A stretch of 39,200 bases of DNA from Myxococcota bacterium (GTDB taxonomy: Bacteria; Myxococcota_A; Polyangia; HGW-17), in assembly GCA_018821305.1 (NCBI GenBank), contig JAHJMN010000104.1, positions 1 to 39,200 of the forward strand, written 5' to 3'. The position numbers and the translations under genes were made by a program. Below the pieces are notes generated by a model. That model was not told where the DNA came from, ran no database searches, and was given only the letters and a program-made list of their open reading frames with translations. This document shows positions 1 through 7,356 of this stretch, one piece after another (the stretch's first letter is position 1; every line of letters begins with the position of its first letter).

Positions 1-532
1 CAGGATAATCAGGGTCTTGTTCCTGAAGGTGCATCGCAAGTACTGAAAGCGGTCTTTATGCCACAAAAACACTTACCTTGAAAGTAAACGCCCTGCTGCT
101 GTCCCTGTTTTCCTGACTTCCTGTTTTCCTGTAATTATTATGCGATGTTGTATTTATTGATTATTTCTTTCCAAATTTCACTAACCGATCAGCATTGAGT
201 CTAAAACACATTCCCGGTTAAAAAGAACGAAAAATAGAAAGTGACTAAATTATTCCGGCCTTATTGATGTTGGATTGTTACACCCTGCTCCTGTTTCCTG
301 TTCTCCTGACTTCCTGATTATCTGTTAAACTCGGGTTAGGATTTTTAATAAAATCCTTCGCAATTCGCATTACAGGACAGTAAAAAATTAAAAAGTTATA
401 CATTGAGAAGGAAAAATCGAAATAAAAATCTGTTCACATTCTCTTGAGTCATGGGGACATACAAGTGACTGAACTGTTTTGGAACAAGAAGTCTATTTCC
501 ACTTCTCAATAGTTTTACAGGAGGTATTTTAG
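1..532. repeat. Gene-free region of dispersed repeat fragments
   Basis: No convincing gene is present. Three pieces of family A inner sequence are visible: about 1-30 (CAGG words), 91-132 and 283-326 (runs of CCTG words spaced 7-9 bases apart, for example CCTGACTTCCTG). A reversed family B half-element lies at 335-383; it contains the hairpin AGGATTTTTAATAAAATCCT and ends in CAGGACAGTAA. The window begins inside this tract, so whether the first bases belong to a complete element cannot be seen. Confidence 0.7.
374..402 (+). promoter_or_regulatory. Candidate sigma-70 promoter formed by a family B terminus
   Basis: AGGACA at 374-379 (four of six matches to TTGACA) is followed by a 17-base spacer and TATACA at 397-402. 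The -35 hexamer is part of the terminal CAGGACA of the family B repeat. It points at the secreted-protein gene that starts at 533, giving a leader of about 125 bases. Prediction from sequence only. Confidence 0.45.
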
Positions 533-1432
533 ATGAGAACCAGCATTATTTCGTTGATTTTTATCCTTACTCTGATTTGCACAGAAGAATCAAAAGCGTC
601 TGATTTATGGACTTTCAGGGGGACTTATCAGAATAGCGAAATTAAGATAATTATTGAGACTGAGATGTCTGACAACTGGTCTCCGCATGGATCATCAAGT
701 TCAAAAGACATTTCCTGTCAGGCGTCGTATGACAGTGGCAAAATCAATAATCCCGTAATTATTTATAATAAAAAGACTTATGCACTTAAAAAGTTTGTTA
801 CTTCGAAAGATAATATTGTTATGACAGCGGGAAAGAGTCTGGATTTATTTGATTTTGAACTGAAATATTCGATCAACGGGAAAAAAGGTGAATTCCGTAA
901 AAAATTTACCGCATTTACAGGAACATATCGAGGTGTCGGTTTTGGAAAACTCTATATTATTGAGAATGGAAAAAAGAACTTGAATGATTTCGAAAAAGTA
1001 ATTGTCAGCCGGTTAAAATGGAAAAAATTGGTACTCAAAAAAGGTGAAAAATACAGTTATGTTGTTGAAGGGCGGAATTCAAAAGGTCAGCGAGCTGTGA
1101 CGGTATTACGCGTAAAATATGGAAATGTTTACAGGAGGGAATACAGGGATTATAGAAGAGATAAAAAAGCAATGCAATATAAAGAAGTCTTTGGAAAATC
1201 CTGGGTTGAAAACGAGGTTCAGTTGGCATCGCATTCGGAGGGGGCTGAAGTAAAAACTATTGATCAACTGTATGATAATTGTGAGAAATTCATTTCAGAA
1301 AAAAAATCAGGCGATACTTCGAATGTAATCTTTTCCCGAAATGGCCTTATCTTCAGGTGTGAAGTTTATAATTCTGCAAAAGGTAAAGGGTCTAAAAATC
1401 AATCAGTAAAAATAAATTACATGACGTTTTAA
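533..1432 (+). CDS. Secreted protein of unknown function
   Basis: A 299-residue protein that I cannot assign to a family. Residues 1-23 form a signal peptide: a short basic start, a hydrophobic core, then a likely signal peptidase I site after SKA. Cysteines in the export signal do not sit in a lipobox, so a soluble periplasmic or secreted protein is more likely than a lipoprotein. The mature part is rich in Lys, Tyr and Ser, has few cysteines (C62, C251, C277 approximately) and reads as beta-strand-rich. A good Shine-Dalgarno (GGAGG, seven bases before the ATG) supports the start. It stands alone between a repeat-filled region and the beta-barrel gene downstream. Confidence 0.75.
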   Translation: MRTSIISLIFILTLICTEESKASDLWTFRGTYQNSEIKIIIETEMSDNWSPHGSSSSKDISCQASYDSGKINNPVIIYNKKTYALKKFVTSKDNIVMTAGKSLDLFDFELKYSINGKKGEFRKKFTAFTGTYRGVGFGKLYIIENGKKNLNDFEKVIVSRLKWKKLVLKKGEKYSYVVEGRNSKGQRAVTVLRVKYGNVYRREYRDYRRDKKAMQYKEVFGKSWVENEVQLASHSEGAEVKTIDQLYDNCEKFISEKKSGDTSNVIFSRNGLIFRCEVYNSAKGKGSKNQSVKINYMTF

Positions 1433-1587
1433 AGCAATGCCCATGTAAGCTAGTTCGTTTCCTTTTTACAGCAAAATTCAAATATCGGAAGATGAAGTCC
1501 TTTTTTTTACTCGAGATGTGTTTATGTTTGTTACAGTGATTTCCGTGGGTAAGGCAATGTTACGAAATCACAGTCGGAGGATGGGTT

Positions 1588-2331
1588 ATGAAAAACTTTA
1601 TAATTACAATGCTTGTTTTAGTTGTTCCCGTCTTTGCTGCGGCAAAAGTTCCAAGATTTCAAATTGAATTCGAGGGAGGCGGACTCTGGCAGACTCGAAA
1701 TGAAGTTCAGATTCCAAATGAAGAAACCGCAAGTCGAATAGATCTTACGGAAATGATTGGTTCAGGTCCCCTTCCGGCTTTTCGATTGTATTTTACCTGG
1801 AATATAACTCCTGACCACGGTCTGAGACTCTTAGCAGCTCCTTTAGAAGTTACCAAAAGTAAAGTAATTACATCAGATCTTGTATTTGACCGGGTTACGT
1901 TTGCTGCGGGTCAGAAGACGGATTTTACATACAAGTTTAATTCCTGGCGGCTTAACTACAATTATCGGATTTTTCACCGTAATAATTTTAATCTTCGCAT
2001 CGGATTTACTGCCAAAATACGTGATGCAAAAGTAGAAATCCGCCAGAGTGGAACCAAGGGCGTTTTGACGGATCTGGGTTTTGTTCCACTGGCTTATGTT
2101 GCAATTGATTGGGAGTTTCATCCAGGATTTCATCTGAACTTTGATTTTAACGGACTTGCGGGAGGTCCCGGGCGTGCCTTTGATGTGGCACTTAAAGCTA
2201 TTTGGGACATAAACAACCGGATTTCGGTCTCCGCCGGATATCGCACTGTAGAAGGTGGTGCAGATGTCGACGCCGTGTATAATTTCGCATGGCTTCACTA
2301 CGGAATTATCTCAGTAATCGGCCGCTTCTAA
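1588..2331 (+). CDS. Outer-membrane beta-barrel protein, function unknown
   Basis: A 247-residue protein with a cleavable signal peptide (residues 1-19, cleavage near AAA-K). The mature sequence alternates polar and hydrophobic/aromatic residues in strands of 9-12 residues (for example FRLYFTWNI, NFNLRIGFTAKI, ISVSAGYRTV). It ends in Phe, the classic C-terminal signature of BAM-assembled outer-membrane proteins. Size fits an 8- to 10-stranded barrel. Nothing indicates a specific substrate. A Shine-Dalgarno GGAGG lies about seven bases before the ATG. Its TAA stop abuts the left end of a family A palindromic repeat that fills the gap to the convergent lipoprotein gene. Confidence 0.8.
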   Translation: MKNFIITMLVLVVPVFAAAKVPRFQIEFEGGGLWQTRNEVQIPNEETASRIDLTEMIGSGPLPAFRLYFTWNITPDHGLRLLAAPLEVTKSKVITSDLVFDRVTFAAGQKTDFTYKFNSWRLNYNYRIFHRNNFNLRIGFTAKIRDAKVEIRQSGTKGVLTDLGFVPLAYVAIDWEFHPGFHLNFDFNGLAGGPGRAFDVALKAIWDINNRISVSAGYRTVEGGADVDAVYNFAWLHYGIISVIGRF

Positions 2332-2606
2332 ACTGCTTGCGGGATAAAAGGATTGAAACGGGAAAAGTGAATGTTTTCATCCTGCTATTTGTAATTATGC
2401 TTTAATATTGAATGTTTATGACCTGATCCTGATCCTGTTTACCTGACTGCCTGAGTTCCTGTTTAAAATTTCAGGGAAACAGGAACTCAGTAGCAGGAAC
2501 AGGCAAGCAATTTTTGCTTTGCAAAAATGCAAGTGACAAACAGGGGGCTCATTCCTGAAGCATTTTATTAAAATAAGTCACTATCGTATTACTAAGGAAG
2601 CAGTCT
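2332..2606. repeat. Family A palindromic element, copy A1
   Basis: An approximately 275-bp element with terminal inverted repeat ACTGCTT / AAGCAGT. Inside is a long imperfect stem made of CCTG and CAGG words, whose core is the 14-bp inverted repeat CTGAGTTCCTGTTT / AAACAGGAACTCAG. It exactly fills the gap between two convergent genes: the left end follows the TAA of the barrel gene, and the right end overlaps the stop codon of the lipoprotein gene on the minus strand. Its left 100 bases are nearly identical to those of copy A2 at 11266-11506. A role as a bidirectional transcript end is inferred from position. Confidence 0.85.
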
Positions 2607-3831
2607 ATGGGAGAAGTTCGACTCCTATGGCAAGGTTTAAATCGGTGTGGCCGGCAAAGAATATTACTCTGGTTGACTGAAGTTCGATCACCGATGGTGA
2701 ACGGATTTCTTCCTGAGTCCATGTAAAATCTTCCCTGACGAAAATCGGCTCACTGTCAGTTGTCCATGAACTGAATCCATCGTCGGAGACGGCGTGGGAA
2801 ATGGCCACCTGGGTCCATGGGTCTGCTTTTACTACGTCAAAATAAAGGTGAACCTGGTTGTTTGAATAAAGAGCGTTCGGCGTTGAATAGCCAACATACT
2901 CTTCTCTCGGCCAGAGGTCTTGATCCGGTGTTAGAACAGATACTGGACCTGTCCATGTGTCACCATTAAAAACTGTAAGGCCTATGACCTGGAGTGTAGT
3001 TCCAACGCTTGCATTTGCACCTACTGCAGTGAAATAAAGATGAAGATTGCTCCCAACAACTACTGGAGCGGGCTCACCAACAACAAACTGATTGAAATCA
3101 AGATTTACTTCCCCTTGTGGATCTGTGGGTTTGAGTTCAAAGTTTGTATCACGAGTCCATACTATACCATCTTCACTTGTTGCATGTCCAATTTGAAAAC
3201 TTGTTGCATCTGCATAATTTTCAGGGTAAGAAGTATAGAAAAGATGATATAAACCATCAAATTTAACTACAGCAGGAGTTTCGACACTCTTCCTGTCCCA
3301 TGCCATCGGATCGCTGTTTTTCTCGAAGACTGCATATTCAGGGGACAATTCCCAGTTAATGAGATCTTCGCTGACGAGCCTGTATATTTTAACGTTTTCG
3401 TCGAAATTGGCGGAAGCGCTGGCATACATTACATATGTGCCATTATCAACTAATACATGGGGGTCGTTCCTGTTTGATCCTGCAAAGAAATCATTTGTTT
3501 CAATGATGGGATTTGAATGGTCAGGGAGCACTTCTTCACAAGTATTTATTTCACTGCAATAAATTGGAACAGCAGACTGAGGGCAGTCGGATACTTCAAA
3601 ACACTCAACTTCGGTATCGCATTGATTCAGTGCGGTATTACAGACACCTTCGGTGCAGTCGGAAGTAGAATGGCAGGCGCCGTCGTTCAAAAGGCATTGC
3701 CCGTTTTCACAGTGAGAAATGCTGTCGCAAACCGGATCGCAGACGTTAGAATTGTTTGAAGAATCATCATCATCACAACCAGCGAAAGATATTGAAAGAA
3801 AGACTAAAACAATAAACACTGACCTATGCAT
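2605..3831 (-). CDS. Lipoprotein with Cys-rich N-domain and GH43/GH32-like beta-propeller
   Basis: A 408-residue lipoprotein. The signal peptide ends in the lipobox FAGC (Cys19), followed by an acidic linker. Residues about 30-105 carry closely spaced cysteines in small disulfide modules of the CxxxSDCxxGxCN type. Residues about 110-408 resemble the five-bladed propeller of glycoside hydrolase families 43/32: motifs of the type DPHVLVDNGTYVMYAS, GLYHLFYTSYPE and LHLYFTA recur, each with the usual aromatic/Asp pattern. Catalysis is not proven; a binding or sensing role is possible. It lies nine bases downstream of the lipoprotein gene at 3841-5001 with its own Shine-Dalgarno (AAGGAGA), so the two probably form an operon. 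Confidence 0.8.
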   Translation of the reverse strand: MHRSVFIVLVFLSISFAGCDDDDSSNNSNVCDPVCDSISHCENGQCLLNDGACHSTSDCTEGVCNTALNQCDTEVECFEVSDCPQSAVPIYCSEINTCEEVLPDHSNPIIETNDFFAGSNRNDPHVLVDNGTYVMYASASANFDENVKIYRLVSEDLINWELSPEYAVFEKNSDPMAWDRKSVETPAVVKFDGLYHLFYTSYPENYADATSFQIGHATSEDGIVWTRDTNFELKPTDPQGEVNLDFNQFVVGEPAPVVVGSNLHLYFTAVGANASVGTTLQVIGLTVFNGDTWTGPVSVLTPDQDLWPREEYVGYSTPNALYSNNQVHLYFDVVKADPWTQVAISHAVSDDGFSSWTTDSEPIFVREDFTWTQEEIRSPSVIELQSTRVIFFAGHTDLNLAIGVELLP

Positions 3832-3840
3832 TGGATCTCC

Positions 3841-5001
3841 TTATTTTTGATGTTCGAAGGTACCGCGGAAAGATGCGGCGAAGATGACACCACTTCCGTA
3901 CAGCGTCAGTTCAGCCCTGGAAAACCTCATGTTTTCATCTGTATAGCCACCATAGATGATAAAACGACCTCCAGCGAAAGCACCGGAAACAAGGTCGTAA
4001 TGCAGTTTCCCGTCATCGGAAGGGACAATTTCCCCGGTGTAAAGATTTTCATCAATGACGACGGCTGCCCAGGAATCGGTAATGCTGACAATTTGAATAT
4101 TTCCGTCGGTAACAGGGACATAGTCTTCTTCGGGAAGTTCATCGTCCACAGAAGTAACGACCGTTTCACCGTTCCATTCAGAATCAATGGAGAAAACATA
4201 TTCACCATCGTCAAAGTCGTCAATAGCATTGCAAAGACAATCAATTTCAAGGTTGAAGCTGCCTTGTGCCCCATTATATCCATCAACTGCGATAAACCGA
4301 TAATAGTGAACATCGAATGCAACACTTTCAATATCCTGAATATCAAGTGGAGTTGAAGAAAATCCCTGAGCGTCAAAAGGGTCGCAGGAGTTAAGGACAA
4401 AAAGATCAAGGTCTTCGGTAATATCCGTGAGTCTTGCCATAGCTCGACAGTCCATTGATTGCATTTCCCCGGCATTCACATTCATTGTGAAAATCTGCTC
4501 CGGGCCAGTTTCTGCTCTAGCGGAAACGCTGTAACCATTCCATTCATTTAAAGCACCAACTGTTGTGCCCGAATACCTCGTACCGCAAGGAGTTTTAACA
4601 GTATCAAAGCACTTTGCGATTTCCTCGGGAACAATGCACTTTCCCGTTTCTTCATTCAGTTCAAACCCGAGACCACAACTGCACGTAAGATCCTCATTGC
4701 ACGAACCAAGAATCGTTGACAATTCAGGGTTTTCGTTACATGTCTGATTCTGCCCGTAGACGCAATTCCCGGAAGTAATCGCGCGGCATTTCCCTGTTGC
4801 AGGGTTGTTTTCAAAGCCTCCATTGCAACTGCAAGTTTGATCTTCATTGCAACTTCCAGAAAGGGAAGATTGAGCTGCATCGTCATTGCAAGTTTGATCC
4901 TGCCCGTAAATGCAGTACTCAGGGTCATCAGTACAATCAGAACACGTGCAACCATAAACAGTTGTTAAAACAAGAAGTAGAGTAAGCAGCAACGATTTCA
5001 T
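3841..5001 (-). CDS. Lipoprotein with two EGF-like repeats and a PPC-like domain
   Basis: A 386-residue lipoprotein with lipobox VYGC (Cys18). Residues about 25-125 contain two near-identical Cys-rich repeats of about 45 residues, each starting CxYGQxQTCN and ending in CSCxxGFExNxxTGKC, like EGF-type modules. Residues about 140-255 resemble the bacterial pre-peptidase C-terminal (PPC) fold, with the sequence DLDLFVLNSC and a closing aromatic strand. Residues 260-386 are a separate beta-rich domain of unknown kind. The product should sit on the cell envelope. A GGAGG Shine-Dalgarno precedes the ATG, and a promoter partly supplied by a repeat lies upstream. It is the first gene of a two-gene operon with the propeller lipoprotein. 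Confidence 0.8.
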   Translation of the reverse strand: MKSLLLTLLLVLTTVYGCTCSDCTDDPEYCIYGQDQTCNDDAAQSSLSGSCNEDQTCSCNGGFENNPATGKCRAITSGNCVYGQNQTCNENPELSTILGSCNEDLTCSCGLGFELNEETGKCIVPEEIAKCFDTVKTPCGTRYSGTTVGALNEWNGYSVSARAETGPEQIFTMNVNAGEMQSMDCRAMARLTDITEDLDLFVLNSCDPFDAQGFSSTPLDIQDIESVAFDVHYYRFIAVDGYNGAQGSFNLEIDCLCNAIDDFDDGEYVFSIDSEWNGETVVTSVDDELPEEDYVPVTDGNIQIVSITDSWAAVVIDENLYTGEIVPSDDGKLHYDLVSGAFAGGRFIIYGGYTDENMRFSRAELTLYGSGVIFAASFRGTFEHQK

Positions 5002-5027
5002 GGGAAACCTCCGTTAGTTTTCCCAGT

Positions 5028-5056
5028 AGTATACAACTCTTTTGGGATCGTGTCCG
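5028..5056 (-). promoter_or_regulatory. Candidate sigma-70 promoter, -35 inside a family B repeat end
   Basis: Read on the minus strand: CGGACA (complement of 5051-5056), a 17-base spacer, and TATACT (complement of 5028-5033, five of six matches to TATAAT). The -35 lies in the terminal TGTCCGG of the family B copy at 5050-5133. It precedes the lipoprotein gene starting at 5001 by about 20 transcribed bases, with the Shine-Dalgarno in between. Confidence 0.55.
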
Positions 5057-5133
5057 GAAATTCGCTTCGTGAAGAATTTTATTTAAAATTCTATCCGGCC
5101 ACTACAAGTAAATTCAACACCTTGCGGTTACTC
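5050..5133. repeat. Family B repeat, copy B2 (left part)
   Basis: GTGTCCGGAAATTCGCTTC followed by a second hairpin (GAATTTTATTTAAAATTC), TCCGGCCACTA and CAACACCTTGCGGTTAC. It matches copies at 24084-24226 and 39062-39200 over the left 85 bases but lacks the right half. It lies between the 3' end of the lipoprotein gene at 5173-5769 and the start of the gene at 5001, both on the minus strand. Confidence 0.75.
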
Positions 5134-5172
5134 TTTTTGAGGATTACCAGTAGATGATTTAATAACTGGGTT

Positions 5173-5769
5173 TCAGTCTTTAAGGACTTTTACAAGACTG
5201 AAAGTTTTTGTTTTTTTATTGATTTTGAAAATCAGTTTAACACCAAACTGGCCCCGGATGCTTTTTACTTCGCAGAATTCATCCTTGATATCAATTTTAA
5301 CAATTTTCATCTCGTCCGCAGATGAACGGGCAGGATCAACACCCTGGATATCGGCAAGGACATGGTATTTGACGATTTCTGATGAATTTTTAATTGAAAG
5401 CGTCTTATAGATAGCATCGCCACCATTTTCGGAAACTATATGGTCATAAGTCAGTGGAAAAGAAACAATCGAATCAATATATTTGAAATCTCTTATCTTC
5501 AACCGGCGCCCAATTTCCGCCATGACATGCTTGAGATGGCAAGCACTCAGGGCAGGGCAGTTACTTGATGGAACAAAGTCTTTGACTCTGGATTCAATTT
5601 TATTCTTGCTTCCAGCCTCAATTTCTGTTGTTTTTTCAGGAACATTATTACTATTGGAAACACCGGATTGTGTAGATTTACCGTTTTCTGATGTCTGCAA
5701 ATTATCACCGCCTCCCTTAGGAGTGCAGGCAAACACAAAAAGTGAAATAAAAACATAAATTTTCTTCAT
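5173..5769 (-). CDS. Small lipoprotein of unknown function
   Basis: A 198-residue protein with a short lipoprotein signal (MKKIYVFISLFVFAC; lipobox VFAC, Cys15), followed by about 45 residues of a low-complexity Ser/Asn/Lys/Glu linker. The folded part (residues about 65-198) has two close cysteines (NCPALSAC), one further downstream (CEVKSI), and a KIDIKDEFCEVKS...LIFKIN pattern that suggests a small alpha/beta or NTF2-like domain, though I cannot name it. A purine-rich AAAGGG lies seven bases before the ATG. It is transcribed alone, divergently from the Asn-rich lipoprotein gene at 5948, with an AT-rich 178-base gap that holds promoters for one or both. Confidence 0.7.
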   Translation of the reverse strand: MKKIYVFISLFVFACTPKGGGDNLQTSENGKSTQSGVSNSNNVPEKTTEIEAGSKNKIESRVKDFVPSSNCPALSACHLKHVMAEIGRRLKIRDFKYIDSIVSFPLTYDHIVSENGGDAIYKTLSIKNSSEIVKYHVLADIQGVDPARSSADEMKIVKIDIKDEFCEVKSIRGQFGVKLIFKINKKTKTFSLVKVLKD

Positions 5770-5886
5770 GAGTAACCCTTTGCCTTTTCAGGTCAATATT
5801 TCAAGACACGAAATAAATAACATTTTAATGAAATATTCAAATCAATATCTGAAAATCATATTTAAAAATAATTTTCTTTTTCAGGC

Positions 5887-5914
5887 TTGAAATCAGGAAT
5901 TCGAATGGTATACC
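5887..5914 (+). promoter_or_regulatory. Candidate sigma-70 promoter
   Basis: TTGAAA at 5887-5892, a 16-base spacer and TATACC at 5909-5914. It lies just upstream of the lipoprotein gene at 5948, which has a Shine-Dalgarno AAAGGAGG. The same TATACC box with a 16-base spacer occurs upstream of lgt. Confidence 0.5.
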
Positions 5915-5947
5915 TTTTACAGGACATCAACTATAAAGGAGGTTCAT

Positions 5948-6679
5948 ATGAAACTTTTTAACATTTCTATTCTTATTTTCGCATTTATCTTATCAAGTTG
6001 TGAGGATTCGGAAACCCAAACGAATAACTCAAACAACGCAAACAACACCAATAACTCAAATAACTCAAATATTACCGTTGATTATGAACATACAACGTGT
6101 AAAACAAACCTCAAATCCATGGCTGATTACGATTTTGCTGGTTTCGAGTGCATTTACTACAGTTATGATGGCTCAGACAGTCTTTTTATCAGTCATATCA
6201 ATGCTATTTTTAACTGTTGCCCCGATGAGACTCTTGGCTTGACAGGAGATCTTGTTGTCAGTGGCAATTCCATAACTGTTACGGAGTCAGACAACGGAGG
6301 AATGTGTTCCTGTATGTGCCCCTATGATCTAAGTTATACTGTAACTGGTATTGAGGCCGGAAATTATACCGCCTCCTTCAATACTTATACAGGTGGCAAT
6401 GTATCTATTGATCTTACTGCTGCTGGTGAAGGTACTGTTTGTGTAGATAAACTGTCAGACGCCTTCATTTGTAATTCTGCAGGGGAGCGCGGATGTCTTT
6501 GCCAGGATTCAACTGAATGCATGGACGGCAATGGCTACTGCTATGATTACAGCGAATATAATTCAGCTTGTGTAAATACCTGTGAAACCACAGAAGACTG
6601 CCCCATGCCCGACCTCGAAGAATGCCTCGAAGACACTGATGGCACCTACTTCTGCAGCCCCACCACCTCCTTCGAATAA
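5948..6679 (+). CDS. Asn-rich-linker lipoprotein with Cys-rich C-terminus
   Basis: A 243-residue lipoprotein with lipobox LSSC (Cys18). Residues about 23-41 are an Asn/Ser/Thr/Ala tract of (N)N-S/A/T-N units, a linker type common in lipoproteins of Bradymonadales and other Myxococcota. The middle (residues 45-165) is a beta-rich domain with paired cysteines (NCCPDE, GMCSCMCPYD). The C-terminus (about 175-243) has small disulfide modules of the type CNSAGERGCLCQDSTEC, similar to the N-terminal modules of the lipoprotein at 2605-3831. No enzymatic motif is visible. A strong Shine-Dalgarno (AAAGGAGGTTCAT) precedes the ATG. Confidence 0.75.
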   Translation: MKLFNISILIFAFILSSCEDSETQTNNSNNANNTNNSNNSNITVDYEHTTCKTNLKSMADYDFAGFECIYYSYDGSDSLFISHINAIFNCCPDETLGLTGDLVVSGNSITVTESDNGGMCSCMCPYDLSYTVTGIEAGNYTASFNTYTGGNVSIDLTAAGEGTVCVDKLSDAFICNSAGERGCLCQDSTECMDGNGYCYDYSEYNSACVNTCETTEDCPMPDLEECLEDTDGTYFCSPTTSFE

Positions 6680-6766
6680 TCGAAATCAGAAGTCTGCTTC
6701 AGATGGAAGTATAGATTGCAGGTTTAAAAAAAAAGAATATATTCCTGAAATCAATTGGAGGCGGAC

Positions 6767-7324
6767 ATGAGTCGCTCACGTAGAAAACATTTGAATCAAA
6801 AATCAGGCAGGGGAATGGTGACTGAACCATGTCAGCCAGTTGTCCACAATAAACTATTCGTACCGCTTTCAATATTTTTTTCAGGTGTTGTTTTTCTTAT
6901 TGCTGGAATGCTTGTCGGCTCCATCCCCGGGAAAGGATGGATTGCAACGGATGGTAAACTACTTGATACAAAAATTGAAAAAGCACCAATAAAGAATGGC
7001 AGTTACTTTATCTCATTAAAATACAGTTACAAATCTCCTGAAGGGAGTAGGATCAATCATTTTAAATGGTGCACTTTTGACCGATTTTATTTTAAATCCT
7101 CGGCAAAAAAAGCCTTAAAAAAGCTGGAAAGTACTGGGCATATTAAAGTGTTTTATAACCCGGAAAATGCGACAGAATCCACCTGCAGTATGAAAAACCG
7201 ACCGGCGTATGGCTTTTTGAGCGATGTTTTTATCTGGATTTTTTACGTTCTCAGTTCAGTTGTTTTAGTGGTTTTCGTTATTCCAATGGTAAGAAAACGT
7301 AAAAAAACTGAAAATAAATCCTGA
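6767..7324 (+). CDS. DUF3592-type membrane protein
   Basis: A 185-residue integral membrane protein. It has a basic N-terminus, a first transmembrane helix at about residues 25-47 (LSIFFSGVVFLIAGMLVG) and a second at about 147-170. Between them is an extracytoplasmic domain with the DUF3592 pattern: a TDGKLLDTKI strand, a YSYKSPEG strand, and KVFYNPENATES near the end, the family's usual x-V-x-Y-dP-x-N-P motif. An upstream in-frame TTG at 6755 would add four residues, but GGAG at 6757-6760 is correctly placed for the ATG at 6767, so the shorter start is preferred. The function of DUF3592 proteins is not established. The gene is convergent with the RCC1 lipoprotein gene downstream. Confidence 0.75.
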   Translation: MSRSRRKHLNQKSGRGMVTEPCQPVVHNKLFVPLSIFFSGVVFLIAGMLVGSIPGKGWIATDGKLLDTKIEKAPIKNGSYFISLKYSYKSPEGSRINHFKWCTFDRFYFKSSAKKALKKLESTGHIKVFYNPENATESTCSMKNRPAYGFLSDVFIWIFYVLSSVVLVVFVIPMVRKRKKTENKS

Positions 7325-7356
7325 AAATTTTATGTTTGATCCCTTTTTTCTGAGGA

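Noticed and set aside
91-326. CCTG-rich tracts as a CRISPR array
   Set aside because: The repeated unit is only four to seven bases, with 3-5 base spacers, and the opposite arm is complementary; this is a stem-forming repeat, not direct repeats of 25-40 bases with unique spacers.
1873-2298. 141-codon frame on the minus strand
   Set aside because: It lies inside the beta-barrel gene on the opposite strand; the barrel gene has a signal peptide, barrel pattern and Shine-Dalgarno, this frame has none.
3826-4356. 176-codon frame on the plus strand
   Set aside because: It lies wholly opposite the PPC-like lipoprotein gene and its start region, has no ribosome binding site and no recognisable domain; it is a shadow of that gene.
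3927-4475. 182-codon frame on the minus strand
   Set aside because: It overlaps the lipoprotein gene in another frame on the same strand, with a Leu/Thr-rich sequence lacking any family signature.
5948-6679. Asn-codon tract as a phase-variable microsatellite
   Set aside because: The AAC/AAT/TCA units are irregular and multiples of three, so length change would not shift the frame; a linker is the simpler reading.
7325-7356. TGATCC/GGATCA stem between convergent genes as a terminator
   Set aside because: Only six base pairs, with no T-run directly after the stem on either strand; not enough to call a terminator.
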